Part shown: positions 26,187 through 35,174 of the stretch, piece by piece
How positions within the stretch are numbered: position 1 is the stretch's first letter
Layout: every line of letters begins with the position of its first letter
Assembly (NCBI GenBank): GCA_945861765.1
Contig: CAMAWP010000009.1
Span: forward strand, 1-56,443
Reading direction: 5' to 3'
Source of the DNA: Akkermansia muciniphila
GTDB lineage: Bacteria; Verrucomicrobiota; Verrucomicrobiia; Limisphaerales; SIBE01
Length of the DNA stretch: 56,443 nucleotides
The notes under the pieces: model-generated
What the model was told of the DNA's origin: nothing
Database searches by the model: none
What the model saw: only the letters and a program-made list of their open reading frames with translations
Translations under genes and position numbers: made by a program

Positions 26187-27578
26187 ATGAACCGCCCACA
26201 TCCATCCACGCGACGAGACTTCTTGAAGCGCTGCGGCATGGGCTTCGGCTGCTTGGCGCTGGCGGACCTCATGTGCCAACCCGCGTGCGCAGGCGAATCA
26301 GGCCTGCATTTCCCGCCGCGCGCCCGGAGTGTCATCCACGTGTTTCTCAACGGTGGCGTGTCCCAGGTGGACACTTTCGACCCCAAGCCCGAGCTCACCA
26401 AACGCGGCGGGCAGATGCTTCCATTTGAAAACCTCCAGACCGAACGCAGGACCGGGGTGGCCTTGCCGTCGCCCTTCACCTTTCGAAACCACGGCCAGAG
26501 CGGAATCCCCATCAGCGACCTGTTCCCTCATCTTTCGCGGTGCGCCGATGAATTGGCCGTGATCCGGTCCATGTATGCCGAACTGCCCAGCCACGAGCTG
26601 TCGTTGATGCTCATGAACACGGGCGACCAGCGACAGGTGCGTCCCAGCTTCGGCTCGTGGCTGACTTGGGGAATGGGCTCCGAAAACCAGAATCTGCCGG
26701 GGTTCATCGCGCTTTGTCCGGGAGGGTTGCCCGTCGGCGGCGCGGCCAACTGGCGTTCCGCATTTCTGCCGGGATCGTATCAGGGCACACATGTTGATAC
26801 CTCCCAGGCTGATCCCAGGAAGCTGATCGACCACATCCGCAACGGGCGGCTCAGCGCTGAGGCCCAGCGGGAACAGTTCGAGGTGTTACGGGTGTTGAAC
26901 GCCCAGCATCTGGAGTCCCGTCCCGGCGAGGCAGCCCTGGAATCACGCATCCGTTCTTTCGAACTGGCCTATCGGATGCAACTGGAGGCGACCGACGCCT
27001 TTGACGTCCAGCAGGAGCCCGAGCACATCCGGAAAGCTTATGGCGAAGGGCCGCAAAACCGGCAATTGCTCATCGCCCGCCGGCTCGTGGAGCGCGGTGT
27101 CCGCTTTGTGCAAACGTGGCATGGAAATCTGCAGCCGTGGGACAGCCACTCGAACATCCGTGAAGAGCATCGCAAGGTCGCCAACCAGTGTGATCAGGGC
27201 TTGGCGGCGCTCATTATGGATCTCAAGCAACGAGGACTGTTGGAGACAACGCTGATCCTCTGCACCGGAGAGTTCGGGCGCACGCCCTCGGTGGAAATGG
27301 GGCAGAACGGCTCGGGTGCCGCGCAGGGCCGTGACCATAACCATTGGGGATTCTCCCTGTGGCTCGCCGGCGGCGGGATCAAGGGCGGCACGATCTACGG
27401 CGCGACGGACGAGTTTGGCTTTCGCGCGGTGGAGAATCCGGTTTCCGTGCATGACCTCCACGCCACGATGCTGCACTTATTGGGCTATGATCACGAACGC
27501 CTGACCTACCGCTACGCCGGACGCGACTTCCGCCTCACCGACATCCACGGCCAGGTCGTGCGCGACATCATCGCGTGA
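26187..27578 (+). CDS. DUF1501 family Tat-exported protein
   Basis: The 463-residue protein begins with a Tat-type signal (STRRDFLKRCGMGFGCLAL). DUF1501 landmarks follow: FLNGGVSQVDTFDPKPEL, SFGSWLTWGMGSENQNLPGF, a central QTWHGNLQPWDSHSN, GEFGRTPSVEMGQNGSG and GRDHNHWGFSLWLAGGG. Family members sit in the alkaline-phosphatase-like clan, and the Asp/His residues could bind metal, but no activity is established. The start is 20 bp after the DUF1549/DUF1553 stop, the standard paired order. It ends just before the PQQ-dehydrogenase fragment at 27.6 kb. Confidence 0.94.
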   Translation: MNRPHPSTRRDFLKRCGMGFGCLALADLMCQPACAGESGLHFPPRARSVIHVFLNGGVSQVDTFDPKPELTKRGGQMLPFENLQTERRTGVALPSPFTFRNHGQSGIPISDLFPHLSRCADELAVIRSMYAELPSHELSLMLMNTGDQRQVRPSFGSWLTWGMGSENQNLPGFIALCPGGLPVGGAANWRSAFLPGSYQGTHVDTSQADPRKLIDHIRNGRLSAEAQREQFEVLRVLNAQHLESRPGEAALESRIRSFELAYRMQLEATDAFDVQQEPEHIRKAYGEGPQNRQLLIARRLVERGVRFVQTWHGNLQPWDSHSNIREEHRKVANQCDQGLAALIMDLKQRGLLETTLILCTGEFGRTPSVEMGQNGSGAAQGRDHNHWGFSLWLAGGGIKGGTIYGATDEFGFRAVENPVSVHDLHATMLHLLGYDHERLTYRYAGRDFRLTDIHGQVVRDIIA

Positions 27579-27599
27579 GATGCGCACCTTGCTCGGATC

Positions 27600-27722
27600 C
27601 ACGTCCGGATGTCCCCGGCGAAAAGACATCGCCGACGCAGCCGTTTCCAATCAAGCCGCCACCCTTCGAGCGCCAGACGGTCCACGAGGATGACCTGGTT
27701 GATTTCACGCTTGAGATCAAGC
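27600..27722 (+). pseudogene. Internal fragment of a PQQ dehydrogenase gene (copy of 20.9-21.0 kb)
   Basis: About 39 codons read DVPGEKTSPTQPFPIKPPPF, then the ERQTVHEDDLVDF segment. They match residues near 603-640 of the quinoprotein at 19106-21727 with a few changes, and the DNA is similar over about 118 bp. There is no start and no flanking propeller sequence. It joins the antisense aminotransferase fragment near 27730. Confidence 0.85.
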
Positions 27723-27732
27723 CCCCGTTGCA

Positions 27733-28221
27733 CCAAGTAAACCTCATCAGGCTCAGGCCGGTGGGACTGGTGATGCCGCTAAAACTGATCACGCGTGTCT
27801 TGGGGCCAATGGCCGAGATGAGGCGATCGGTCAGTTCCTCCGGCTGTCTGGGCGTGACGGGGATTTCAACCTCACGAACCGAAACGCCGACGCGGGCCGC
27901 TTTCAAGCGCCAAGGGGCTGTGCCGCTGCCATGTTCCTGGTTGGTGAGCAGCACTTCATCGCCGACTCGGAGGTCGAGTCCGTTGGCGATGATGCTCATG
28001 GCCTCGGTGCAATTGTGGGTGAAGGCCAGTTCCTCTTTGGCGCATCCCAGAAACTCCGCCATCTCCGTCCGTTCCGCCTCCAGCGTCTCGTAACCCCAGC
28101 GCGGCACGTCATCGGTCGGATACTCCGCCCCGTGCGTGAGCGAGTCGATCACCGCCTCGAGGACGGGCCGGGGCATCACCCGGGGGGACGGGCGGAGGTC
28201 GGCGAGGGCGGCTTTAGCCAA
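27733..28221 (-). pseudogene. Class V aminotransferase fragment
   Basis: From a TTG at 28221 the frame shows PRPVLEAVIDSLTHG, EFLGCAKEELAFTHNCTEAM and EVLLTNQEHGSGTAPW, the N-terminal third of PLP-dependent class V aminotransferases (isopenicillin-N-epimerase-like). The match stops near GITSPTGLSLMRF, before the PLP-binding Lys region, where PQQ-dehydrogenase sequence begins on the other strand. The N-terminus also looks cut. It cannot be an active enzyme. Confidence 0.8.
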
Positions 28222-28237
28222 TCATGGGACCATAGGC

Positions 28238-30115
28238 TCACCAAGGAAATTCATAGCTCGGCGCGTGGGCGTAGCGCTTCATCCCAAGTTCAACCGTGCT
28301 TGCTGTTCCAGGACTCAACCGAAAACGCAGGTGTTTCCCGGAGACTCGCCGTGACACCCCGTGGCGCTGGACGCGCGTAAATTTATGTTCGCCAAAAGCG
28401 CCCGCTTGCACCACCACGTCGCGCGCCTCCGTCTTGCTCAAATTCGCCAGGGTGAGCACCACCGATTCGGGAGACAGCTTCTCCACCAACGCGCCCACGT
28501 CGGGCGGCACCCCCGCGCGTCGGGCCTGCGGATCGAAGTAACGCAGCCGGACGTGCAAGAGACCGCCATGGTAGATGTGGTTCGGACCGCCCAGCATCGT
28601 TTGCACCAGACCTTCGAGCACCACAGGATTGCGCTGCTGCCAGTGATGCACGTCCTGCTGCTCGACAGTCGTTCGATCCGCCCGGACATTTTCCATCCGG
28701 CGCGCCGTTTCTTGCAGACCCGCTTTGAGAATGTCCACCGGATAGCCCGGATACTTGCCTTCAAGAAAGCGCAACCAGGGTCCTTCGTGGCCGAAATCGC
28801 CCTTGGCCTTGCGGTAATCGAGTTTCGTCCAACCCTCCGTCGCGGCCATCGCCTCGATCCGCGCATAGTCCTGGGGCTCTTGCGAGAGATACCAGAGGTG
28901 AATCAAGTAACTTGCTTGCAGGGGTTGAAAGTTGTACCAGCCCCGTTCGTCGTGCCGATGCGGAACGACGAAACGGCCTTCTTCCATCCGGCCTTCGCGG
29001 CGAACCATCTCGATCACCCCGCGCGGCAAGTCCAGAAATGAGCGCTCCCCGGACAGGGTGAGAGCGTTGGCTGCGCCGATCAAAGTTCCCTCGACTTGAT
29101 TGAACAAGCCGTGCGGCCATTTCCACCCGTAGTATCCGCCCCACCACTTGCCCTCCATGTTTTCGCCAATCTTGCCGGAAAGCCCCACATTGTCCGGCAG
29201 AATGCCGGCGTTGCGCCGCACGCGCTCGCGCCAGGCATTGACATAGCTGATGATCCAACGCCGGTACTTGGCCTGGGCCTCGTGCATGTGGGCATTCAGA
29301 ATCAGGCTCGTCGCGCTGAGATTCAGCGGCACATCCCCGCGCATCATCCGCCGATTCATCGTGCCGATGATGGATTGAACCTTCACATCATCCAGCCAGT
29401 CGCGCCCGCTGGTGACGCCCGGAATGTCTTCGTAGGGCAAAGGGTACGGTGCGAGATCATCCCGGTGAGTGGACCAATCCTCGACCGTCGTGTCGAAGCG
29501 CGGGCCCCGGCTCCCGTTGAGAGGCGAGCGGATGATCCGATGCTGAAAGTCATAATTCTTGGCCGTTGGATCTTCGTTCAAATACAGCCCGGCGAACTTG
29601 AGCGCCCGCGCCCGCATCGCGGGATGATGGGGATCCGACAGCCCAAAGAAGTAAAAGTTCACATAACTCTCCCCGTGATGCATCCAATCGTAGTAACCGT
29701 CGAATTCGTTGTGCACCTGCCCATACCGGGTGAACTGCCGGGTCACCCCCTCCCACAACTTCACCGAGAGCGGATGCAACTCCGCGGGCCCGCCCAGCGA
29801 ATGGTAGAGCGGGAAATTGTAAAAGCTCTCATAGCCGTCGTCCGAGCCATCCATGCCCGGCCAGACATCCCGCCAGATGATCGTCCCATCGGCCAACGTG
29901 TAGCGCTGGACGAATTCCATCGCTGCCGGAAACATCTCCGCGAGTGCGCGACGCTGCCAGACGGCCCAATCCGGCGCGGGTGCCGTGTCGGCCAGCTCGA
30001 AGGTTGGAATGGTGGCGCCCCGCGCCTGAGGCAGGCAGACCGCAAGAATGACCAGCAGCCTGGAAACAATTGCGGACAGCAATGAGGGAAGGCGGGTTGG
30101 TTCAGAGATGTTCAT
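28238..30115 (-). CDS. Secreted protein of unknown function, possible alpha/alpha-toroid glycan-active enzyme
   Basis: The ATG at 30115 gives MNISEPTRLPSLLSAIVSRL, then a signal peptide ending QARGA, and 625 residues. The upstream 30367 start only adds the prepilin remnant. The mature protein is rich in Trp, Tyr and His: YNFPLYHSLGGPAELHPLS, WMHHGESYVNFYFFGLSDPH, GKWWGGYYGWKWPHGLFNQV and RHDERGWYNFQPLQASYLIH. This composition with helical spacers suggests an alpha/alpha-barrel glycosidase or lyase, but I cannot assign a family. The last 130 residues look like a beta-sandwich tail (ESVVLTLANLSKTEARDVVV). It lies among fragments; only the aminotransferase fragment follows on the same strand. 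Confidence 0.75.
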   Translation of the reverse strand: MNISEPTRLPSLLSAIVSRLLVILAVCLPQARGATIPTFELADTAPAPDWAVWQRRALAEMFPAAMEFVQRYTLADGTIIWRDVWPGMDGSDDGYESFYNFPLYHSLGGPAELHPLSVKLWEGVTRQFTRYGQVHNEFDGYYDWMHHGESYVNFYFFGLSDPHHPAMRARALKFAGLYLNEDPTAKNYDFQHRIIRSPLNGSRGPRFDTTVEDWSTHRDDLAPYPLPYEDIPGVTSGRDWLDDVKVQSIIGTMNRRMMRGDVPLNLSATSLILNAHMHEAQAKYRRWIISYVNAWRERVRRNAGILPDNVGLSGKIGENMEGKWWGGYYGWKWPHGLFNQVEGTLIGAANALTLSGERSFLDLPRGVIEMVRREGRMEEGRFVVPHRHDERGWYNFQPLQASYLIHLWYLSQEPQDYARIEAMAATEGWTKLDYRKAKGDFGHEGPWLRFLEGKYPGYPVDILKAGLQETARRMENVRADRTTVEQQDVHHWQQRNPVVLEGLVQTMLGGPNHIYHGGLLHVRLRYFDPQARRAGVPPDVGALVEKLSPESVVLTLANLSKTEARDVVVQAGAFGEHKFTRVQRHGVSRRVSGKHLRFRLSPGTASTVELGMKRYAHAPSYEFPW

Positions 30116-30227
30116 GGAGTTCAGAGGTTGTTGCCTGTGGAGGCACTTGGCGCCCAGCAAACCTCTCGAGCCTGCACGGGTCCGTGCTGGCATGACGACG
30201 GGCGCAGGGTCCCGAATAAAGCTCACA

Positions 30228-30367
30228 CTTGGACAATGCCGGGAGGAGCATGCCTGCAAGAATCGCAATGATCGCAATGACCACGAGCAGTTCGATGGTT
30301 CGATGAGCGTGAAGCCACTGCCCGCAAAGGATTTGCCGGAGGACCACGTTTTTGGATGCGTTTTCAT
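30228..30367 (-). pseudogene. Prepilin N-terminus remnant with 8-bp duplication
   Basis: The frame MKTHPKTWSSGKSFAGSGFT then LIE is the start of a prepilin leader, but an 8-bp tandem duplication (ATCGAACC) shifts the frame. The helix continues in the next frame ([20 protein letters not shown]). Homology ends after LSK at about 30228. It is a relic of a gene like those at 2.3 and 35.4 kb. Confidence 0.8.
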
Positions 30368-30705
30368 GCACGAATAGGTCTTTCAAGACATGTTTAATGT
30401 GGGACAACCAGGAAGTTAATGACGCAATGGTTGGTGTCAAGAGGTGGCTTCGTTCTCGAGAGGTGACCGAGGTGACCGGCCAGGTTCGGTGCCTTGGGCT
30501 CAATCGTCCTGGCGATAATGGCCCGGGAAGGACGATGTTTTAGGGCCGCGTCCAACCGCAATCGTCACGCAGAGCAATGCAGAGCAATTCCTCCTCAAAC
30601 AAGAACCTTGACGAGTAGGAAACACAGGGCAAGCCTCGCGCCTTGCTTCGGAGGGCTCTGGCGAGGCCGGTGGCATCCGTTGCGAGTGGAATGGTGAGAT
30701 TCGCA
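30368..30705. other. Non-coding stretch between remnants
   Basis: I find no credible gene here. There is a 10-bp tandem pair (GCAGAGCAAT twice, 30569-30588) and a low-complexity segment near 30600-30670 that gives only arginine-rich shadow ORFs. Confidence 0.5.
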
Positions 30706-31420
30706 TCATTCCAAATACAGAAATTCATTGGCGTTCAAGGCGACCAGGCAGAAGTCGGCCAGCGCTTTCGCAGGTTCGCTGTCGGCCGTGTCCGCGCCGG
30801 ACTGTTTCTCGAGGAATCGGGCGCCTGCCTCCAGTTCAGACGGGGCTGGCTTCCTGCCGAAGGCGAAGCTGAAGACCCATTCCACCTGGCGGCGCGGCAC
30901 CGGTCCGGCTTCGCGTTGCACGCGCCGGGCAAAATGCCGGCTGGTTTCGTAAGCGAACTTGCTGTTAAAAAGGGAGAAGACCTGCGGCGTGGTCACGGAA
31001 GCGCTCCGGCGGGGGCACGAACTGGACATGTCTGCCGCGTCAAAGGATTCCATCATCGGGACGATCAGGTTGCGGCGTTGAAACTGGTAAAGGCTGCGGC
31101 GGCGGCGTGGTCCTCTTCGGAAAGGTTCCATTTGAACATCGAGAAATCGCGCCCCATTTCCGGAGGCAACTCGTCAAAAAAGCCCGGGCCGCCAGGTGTG
31201 AGGAGTAACCGGCCGCTCACGGCCAGCATCGAATCCCGGAGAACCTCGCCCTCGAGCCTGCGGAAGTGAGCTCGCCAGAGCAGTCGGTTGTCGGGATCAA
31301 GTTTGGCACACGCTTCGTGTTGCGGATGACGGGAGGCAAGCTGGTAAGTTCGCGACAAGAGCAGCATGCGGTGGAGGGGCTTGACCCGCCAGCCGCGAGG
31401 ACCTGAATTCAGGTATGGTC
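30706..31420 (-). pseudogene. C-terminal part of a DUF1553 (PSD1) gene with frameshift
   Basis: Reading from about 31402 the frame gives GWRVKPLHRMLLLSRTYQLA, PDNRLLWRAHFRRLEGEVLR and FKWNLSEEDHAA. It then leaves frame at a GCC repeat near 31090. The family sequence resumes as RRSLYQFQRRNLIVPMMESF, FSLFNSKFAYETSRHFARRV, ending ANEFLYLE at the stop (30706). This is the last 230 residues of DUF1553; DUF1549 is missing. One base lost in GCCGCCGCC explains the shift. The 5' side is joined to the ribB fragment. Confidence 0.88.
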
Positions 31421-31433
31421 GTGCTCTGACTCA

Positions 31434-31616
31434 TTAAACGCAGATCAAGCCACGGCCGTGCTTGGCCATGAAATTCACGGTTTCGGGCGTGACCCGTTCG
31501 GCGGCCATGATCAAGTCGCCTTCGATCTCGCGGTCGGCGTCATCGACCACAATGACCAGTTTGCCTTTCCGCAAATCGGCGATGACGGACTCGATGGAAT
31601 CAAACTGTTTTTTCAT
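31434..31616 (-). pseudogene. ribB: N-terminal fragment of 3,4-dihydroxy-2-butanone 4-phosphate synthase
   Basis: The 60-residue frame ([20 protein letters not shown], then [20 protein letters not shown] and [12 protein letters not shown]) is the start of RibB, including the acidic DDxDRExEGD loop that binds Mg and ribulose 5-phosphate. A full enzyme needs about 200 residues, so this piece is inactive. The frame ends where the PSD1 fragment begins. Glu-Ile replaces the commoner Glu-Asn in DREIEGD. The cell presumably has an intact riboflavin gene elsewhere. Confidence 0.88.
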
Positions 31617-31687
31617 TTGCAGCCCATAAACTAAGGGGAGCCAACGCCAACTGCCAGCAACAAAAAATCCCCGACGGTCGCAACCAG

Positions 31688-32110
31688 TCAGGGATCGTCT
31701 TGATCCGCTCCTTCCAACTCCGCCACGACCATGCTGTGGATGCGCAGTTTCGGGACCGTCACTTCCGTCCCCCGCCCGGTGCGCTTCATTTTGAGCCGCG
31801 TGCCCTCGGGTTCCAAATGCACTTTCGCGATGCGATAGCCGGTGAAGGTTATCTTGATGTCGTGGATGGGCAGAGTCTCCTCGCGCAACGGCACGTCCTC
31901 ATTGGGCAGCGCATGAAAGGCGGTCGTGTTCACGTCGTTATAAAGATGCACCACCAGTCGTTCACCGTTCTTCTGCTGGCGCATGGCGACCGCGTGAACA
32001 CACATGGGGGCTTGGACAGTGATCGACGGTGGCGCGGACGCGGCCCGTTCAATGGCCTGGCGCAAGATGAGCCGCTGATACGGATACGGATATAGGTAGG
32101 TCGGCGGGGT
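31688..32110 (-). pseudogene. C-terminal fragment of a glycoside-hydrolase-like protein
   Basis: About 135 codons read YQRLILRQAIERAASAPPSI, then RLVVHLYNDVNTTAFHALPN and [20 protein letters not shown], and end in [18 protein letters not shown] at the stop (31688). The pattern fits the C-terminal beta domain of large planctomycete/verrucomicrobial beta-galactosidase-trimerisation-type proteins. No catalytic barrel or start is present: the piece begins next to the stop codon of the isochorismatase-like gene. Confidence 0.6.
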
Positions 32111-32111
32111 T

Positions 32112-33701
32112 TCACTTTCGGACAACGAATCCGGCGTTGGCCCAGTTGGCGAAGTCCTCGCGGGATCCGTTGCCGGCATCCATGGCGACGAGGCTGATTC
32201 GTTTCGCGCCCTCGGGGATCGGCACATCGAAATGCCACGCCGGCGAAAGCACCCGCATGACCGGGCTGGCGGCAGCTTCCTTCCCATCGATGAACACCTT
32301 GAAGACCACGCTCGGGTGCAGGGCGAGGTTGGAGCCGTTGCTGATGCTGACCAGGTATTCATCCGCGCCGGCCAGCGCGACGAATCGTTTCCACTCCGGC
32401 TTGATCTCATACATCAGGGCGCAAGGAGCATGGACGCCCATGCCCACGTCGTAGGTCTTTCGATTGACCTTCAAGGGCTGGCCCAGGTTCGACTTGTCCT
32501 TTTGCGGAGGTTTGGTGTGGCCCGAGTAGCGAACCTCGCCGCCGTAAGTGTGGCCAAAGCCGACGTTGCGCACTGGCTTCAGATCGCCGATGGCGATGTC
32601 CGGCACCGGCGGCATCGGGCTCATGCGTGCGAACGTTCCCTCCGACTCCAGGCAAACGGCCCGTCCGTCACGGAACGCCGTGACGCGCAGATGCGTGGTG
32701 TCGGTGAATACGAGCGGCTTGGTGTAACGAGTGGAGGTGGGCGAAGGCTTCGAACCGTCCAAGGTGTAACGAATCTCCGCCCCGGGATTGAGCGGAGCGG
32801 TGAGCGTCACGGTGATGGGTTCCTCGAACAGATGCGGGCGCATCGGCGTGCCCCACGGCGCGATGCGCACCGGGTCCAACACCCAGTTTGAATCCCACTG
32901 CCCGAGGCGGGTCAGCTCCTGTTGGAAATGGATCGTGGGCGCGAGGTGCTTCTCGAAATGTTCCACTACCTGGTCCGTATTGAGGTCCGGTGTGAAGTTG
33001 CGCGACGGATCATACCCCGGATGGGCGTCGGTCATGTCTCGCGCGAGGACGCAGTGGAGGCCCGCCGCTTTCATCGCCCGCAGTCCCATCGGCTTGCCTA
33101 GCAGGCATACCTGCGTGTGAAACCCGACATAGATCAAATGCGTCAGCCCGTACTTCTGGCAGATGGCGTACACCTCGGCCTGCGTATCGGGCATCAGGTC
33201 GTCCTGCCCAATTACCAGCGCCGGGTGCATGCCGTCCCAACCGAAGTTCCCCCCGCACCGTTCGCGGCCGCAGGCGCAACCGCCGGCATCCGGCACCGGC
33301 GGACACGTCACGTCCATCACCTTGGGCACCGTGACTTTTGGCAGGGCGAAGATGGCTTCGCGTTGCGGGTAGCCCGCGTAGTTCTCCACCACGTCACTCG
33401 GGCACAACATGACCGTCATGCCGAGCGCGCGGGCGGCTTCGAGAGCCTTGTTCATCCGCGGCACGAACGCATCCACGCGCATGGTCGCCGTCTTGCACCA
33501 ATGAAAATTCCAGACATCCACGGCGATGACGCCGACACGTTTCGGATCGACCTCCTCCTTTTGAAGGAGGATCGCGCCCGTCACCGGATCGCGGCGCTGC
33601 AGTTCCAGAGTGATGGCGCGAACCGACACGGGAGCGAAGGCGGCGATTAGTGCCAGAAGGATCGGCCGACGCATCGCCGAAACAAAAGGGATCGAGTTCA
33701 T
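32112..33701 (-). CDS. Secreted isochorismatase-fold hydrolase with chitobiase-C and NPCBM domains
   Basis: The ATG at 33701 gives a signal peptide (MRRPILLALIAAFAPVSVRA within it) and 529 residues. Residues 55-260 form a cysteine-hydrolase fold: Asp in VGVIAVDVWNFHW and a nucleophile Cys199 in YVGFHTQVCLLG. An insertion at 133-150 is Cys-rich (CPPVPDAGGCACGRERCGG). Around 300-360 is a chitobiase C-terminal (CHB_HEX_C) domain (EIRYTLDGSKPSPTSTRYTK). The last 155 residues are an NPCBM carbohydrate-binding domain, duplicated at 7.0-7.6 kb. Isochorismatase-fold enzymes cleave amides or ethers; an exported one bearing two sugar-binding modules probably acts on a glycan- or cell-wall-linked substrate. 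It is divergent from the propeller gene at 33875. Confidence 0.87.
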   Translation of the reverse strand: MNSIPFVSAMRRPILLALIAAFAPVSVRAITLELQRRDPVTGAILLQKEEVDPKRVGVIAVDVWNFHWCKTATMRVDAFVPRMNKALEAARALGMTVMLCPSDVVENYAGYPQREAIFALPKVTVPKVMDVTCPPVPDAGGCACGRERCGGNFGWDGMHPALVIGQDDLMPDTQAEVYAICQKYGLTHLIYVGFHTQVCLLGKPMGLRAMKAAGLHCVLARDMTDAHPGYDPSRNFTPDLNTDQVVEHFEKHLAPTIHFQQELTRLGQWDSNWVLDPVRIAPWGTPMRPHLFEEPITVTLTAPLNPGAEIRYTLDGSKPSPTSTRYTKPLVFTDTTHLRVTAFRDGRAVCLESEGTFARMSPMPPVPDIAIGDLKPVRNVGFGHTYGGEVRYSGHTKPPQKDKSNLGQPLKVNRKTYDVGMGVHAPCALMYEIKPEWKRFVALAGADEYLVSISNGSNLALHPSVVFKVFIDGKEAAASPVMRVLSPAWHFDVPIPEGAKRISLVAMDAGNGSREDFANWANAGFVVRK

Positions 33702-33874
33702 AGAACCATTGATAAACTCAGACGTTCCCCACGTCAGCAACCGAATGATGAAAACGCACTCGAACGAAAAATCTGTTTGACGTCCACACATCGTCGCGGC
33801 AAATGTCCCAGGAGGTCAGCTACGCGCACAAATGAGTCTTGGCCTCGGGCGGCAATTGCTTAACACATCAACCC

Positions 33875-35143
33875 ATGAACCTGCTTCGAAAACCTTTGTC
33901 CCTGATATCCTTGGGCCTGGCGGTAGCGGCGCATTGGCATGCGTTCACTTTGTGCGCGCACGACTGGCCAGAATTTCGCGGGCCGACCGGACAGGGGCAT
34001 TCACCGGCGAAGGACGTTCCGACTCATTGGAGCGCGACGGAGAATGTGGCGTGGAAGACGGCGATTCCGGGAGGCGGATGGTCTTCACCCGTACTCGTGA
34101 ACGGACGTCTGTTGTATCTCACGACCGCGACGTCCACCGAGGGTGGGAAGGGTTTGAAATTGATCGCACTGTGCCTGGATGCCCGGGACGGGAAGTCGCT
34201 CTGGAGCACGAACGTGTTCAGCCCGGAGGATGGTTCGAGTCTCCATCGCAAGAACAGTTACGCGAGTCCCACGCCCCTGGTGCGCGAGGGCCGGCTTTAC
34301 GTTCACTTCGGACACATGGGCACCGCTTGCCTGGACCGGGATGGCCGTGTGTTGTGGCGGCAGAGTTCGATCCAGTATCCCTCCATGCATGGCAATGGCG
34401 GCTCGCCCGTCCTGGCGGGCGAACGGCTGATCTTCAGTTGCGATGGAATTACCAACCCTGTCGTGGTGGCGCTGGACCGGCGCACGGGCGAGGTGCGGTG
34501 GAAGACGCCGCGCGACAACGATTCCGTCCCAAGGAAATTTTCGTTCAGCACGCCGTTGCTCATCACCAACGCCGGCCGTGAAGAACTCATCAGCCCCGGC
34601 GCGGGCGGCACCTATGCGTATGATCCGGCGACGGGTCGGCCGCTGTGGAAGGTGAGCACGGGCGCGGGTTTTTCGGTGGTTCCCCGGCCGGTGTTCGCGC
34701 ACGGGTTGCTGTTCGTAAACACGGACTACGATTTCCCGAAGCTCTTCGCGATCAGGCCCGGAGGCGAAGGCGACGTGACCTCGACTCATCTGGCCTGGCA
34801 GACCGGACGCGGCGCGCCCAGCACGCCTTCGGCGCTGGTCGTGGGTTCGGAACTCTACTTCGTGTCGGACGCCGGCATCGCGACCTGCGCCGATGCGAAG
34901 ACGGGCAAGGCGCATTGGAACGAACGACTGGGTGGAGGGTTCTCGGCGTCCCCGGTGTTTGCCGACGGGCGTGTCTATTTCCAGAACGAGGAAGGCGTGG
35001 GCTACGTGCTGAAGGCTGGGAAGACTTTCGAGCAACTCGCGAAGAACGAACTGGGCGAGCGCACGTTGGCGAGCTATGCGGTGGACGATGGGACGCTGTT
35101 CATTCGCGGCGCGGAGCATCTATTCCGTATCGGCAAGAAGTGA
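33875..35143 (+). CDS. PQQ-like beta-propeller protein, exported
   Basis: The ATG at 33875 (MNLLRKPLSLISLGLAVAAH) gives a signal peptide and 422 residues; ATGs upstream add no homologous sequence. WPEFRGPTGQGHSPAKDVPT at the mature N-terminus is the standard opening of BamB/PQQ-like repeat proteins of Planctomycetes and Verrucomicrobia. Blades repeat as VALDRRTGEVRWKTPR, YAYDPATGRPLWKVSTGAG and TCADAKTGKAHWNERLGGG. Such propellers may bind PQQ or act as scaffolds; catalytic residues are not evident, so the dehydrogenase role is uncertain. It heads the plus-strand group of prepilin, DUF1549/DUF1553 and DUF1501 genes. Confidence 0.88.
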   Translation: MNLLRKPLSLISLGLAVAAHWHAFTLCAHDWPEFRGPTGQGHSPAKDVPTHWSATENVAWKTAIPGGGWSSPVLVNGRLLYLTTATSTEGGKGLKLIALCLDARDGKSLWSTNVFSPEDGSSLHRKNSYASPTPLVREGRLYVHFGHMGTACLDRDGRVLWRQSSIQYPSMHGNGGSPVLAGERLIFSCDGITNPVVVALDRRTGEVRWKTPRDNDSVPRKFSFSTPLLITNAGREELISPGAGGTYAYDPATGRPLWKVSTGAGFSVVPRPVFAHGLLFVNTDYDFPKLFAIRPGGEGDVTSTHLAWQTGRGAPSTPSALVVGSELYFVSDAGIATCADAKTGKAHWNERLGGGFSASPVFADGRVYFQNEEGVGYVLKAGKTFEQLAKNELGERTLASYAVDDGTLFIRGAEHLFRIGKK

Positions 35144-35174
35144 CGCTTGGCCAGATCAAGCCGCAAGCCGTCGA

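Noticed and set aside
33832-34581. ORF starting after the AGGAGG-like site at 33811
   Set aside because: It runs in the wrong frame across the propeller gene and its translation has no protein pattern.
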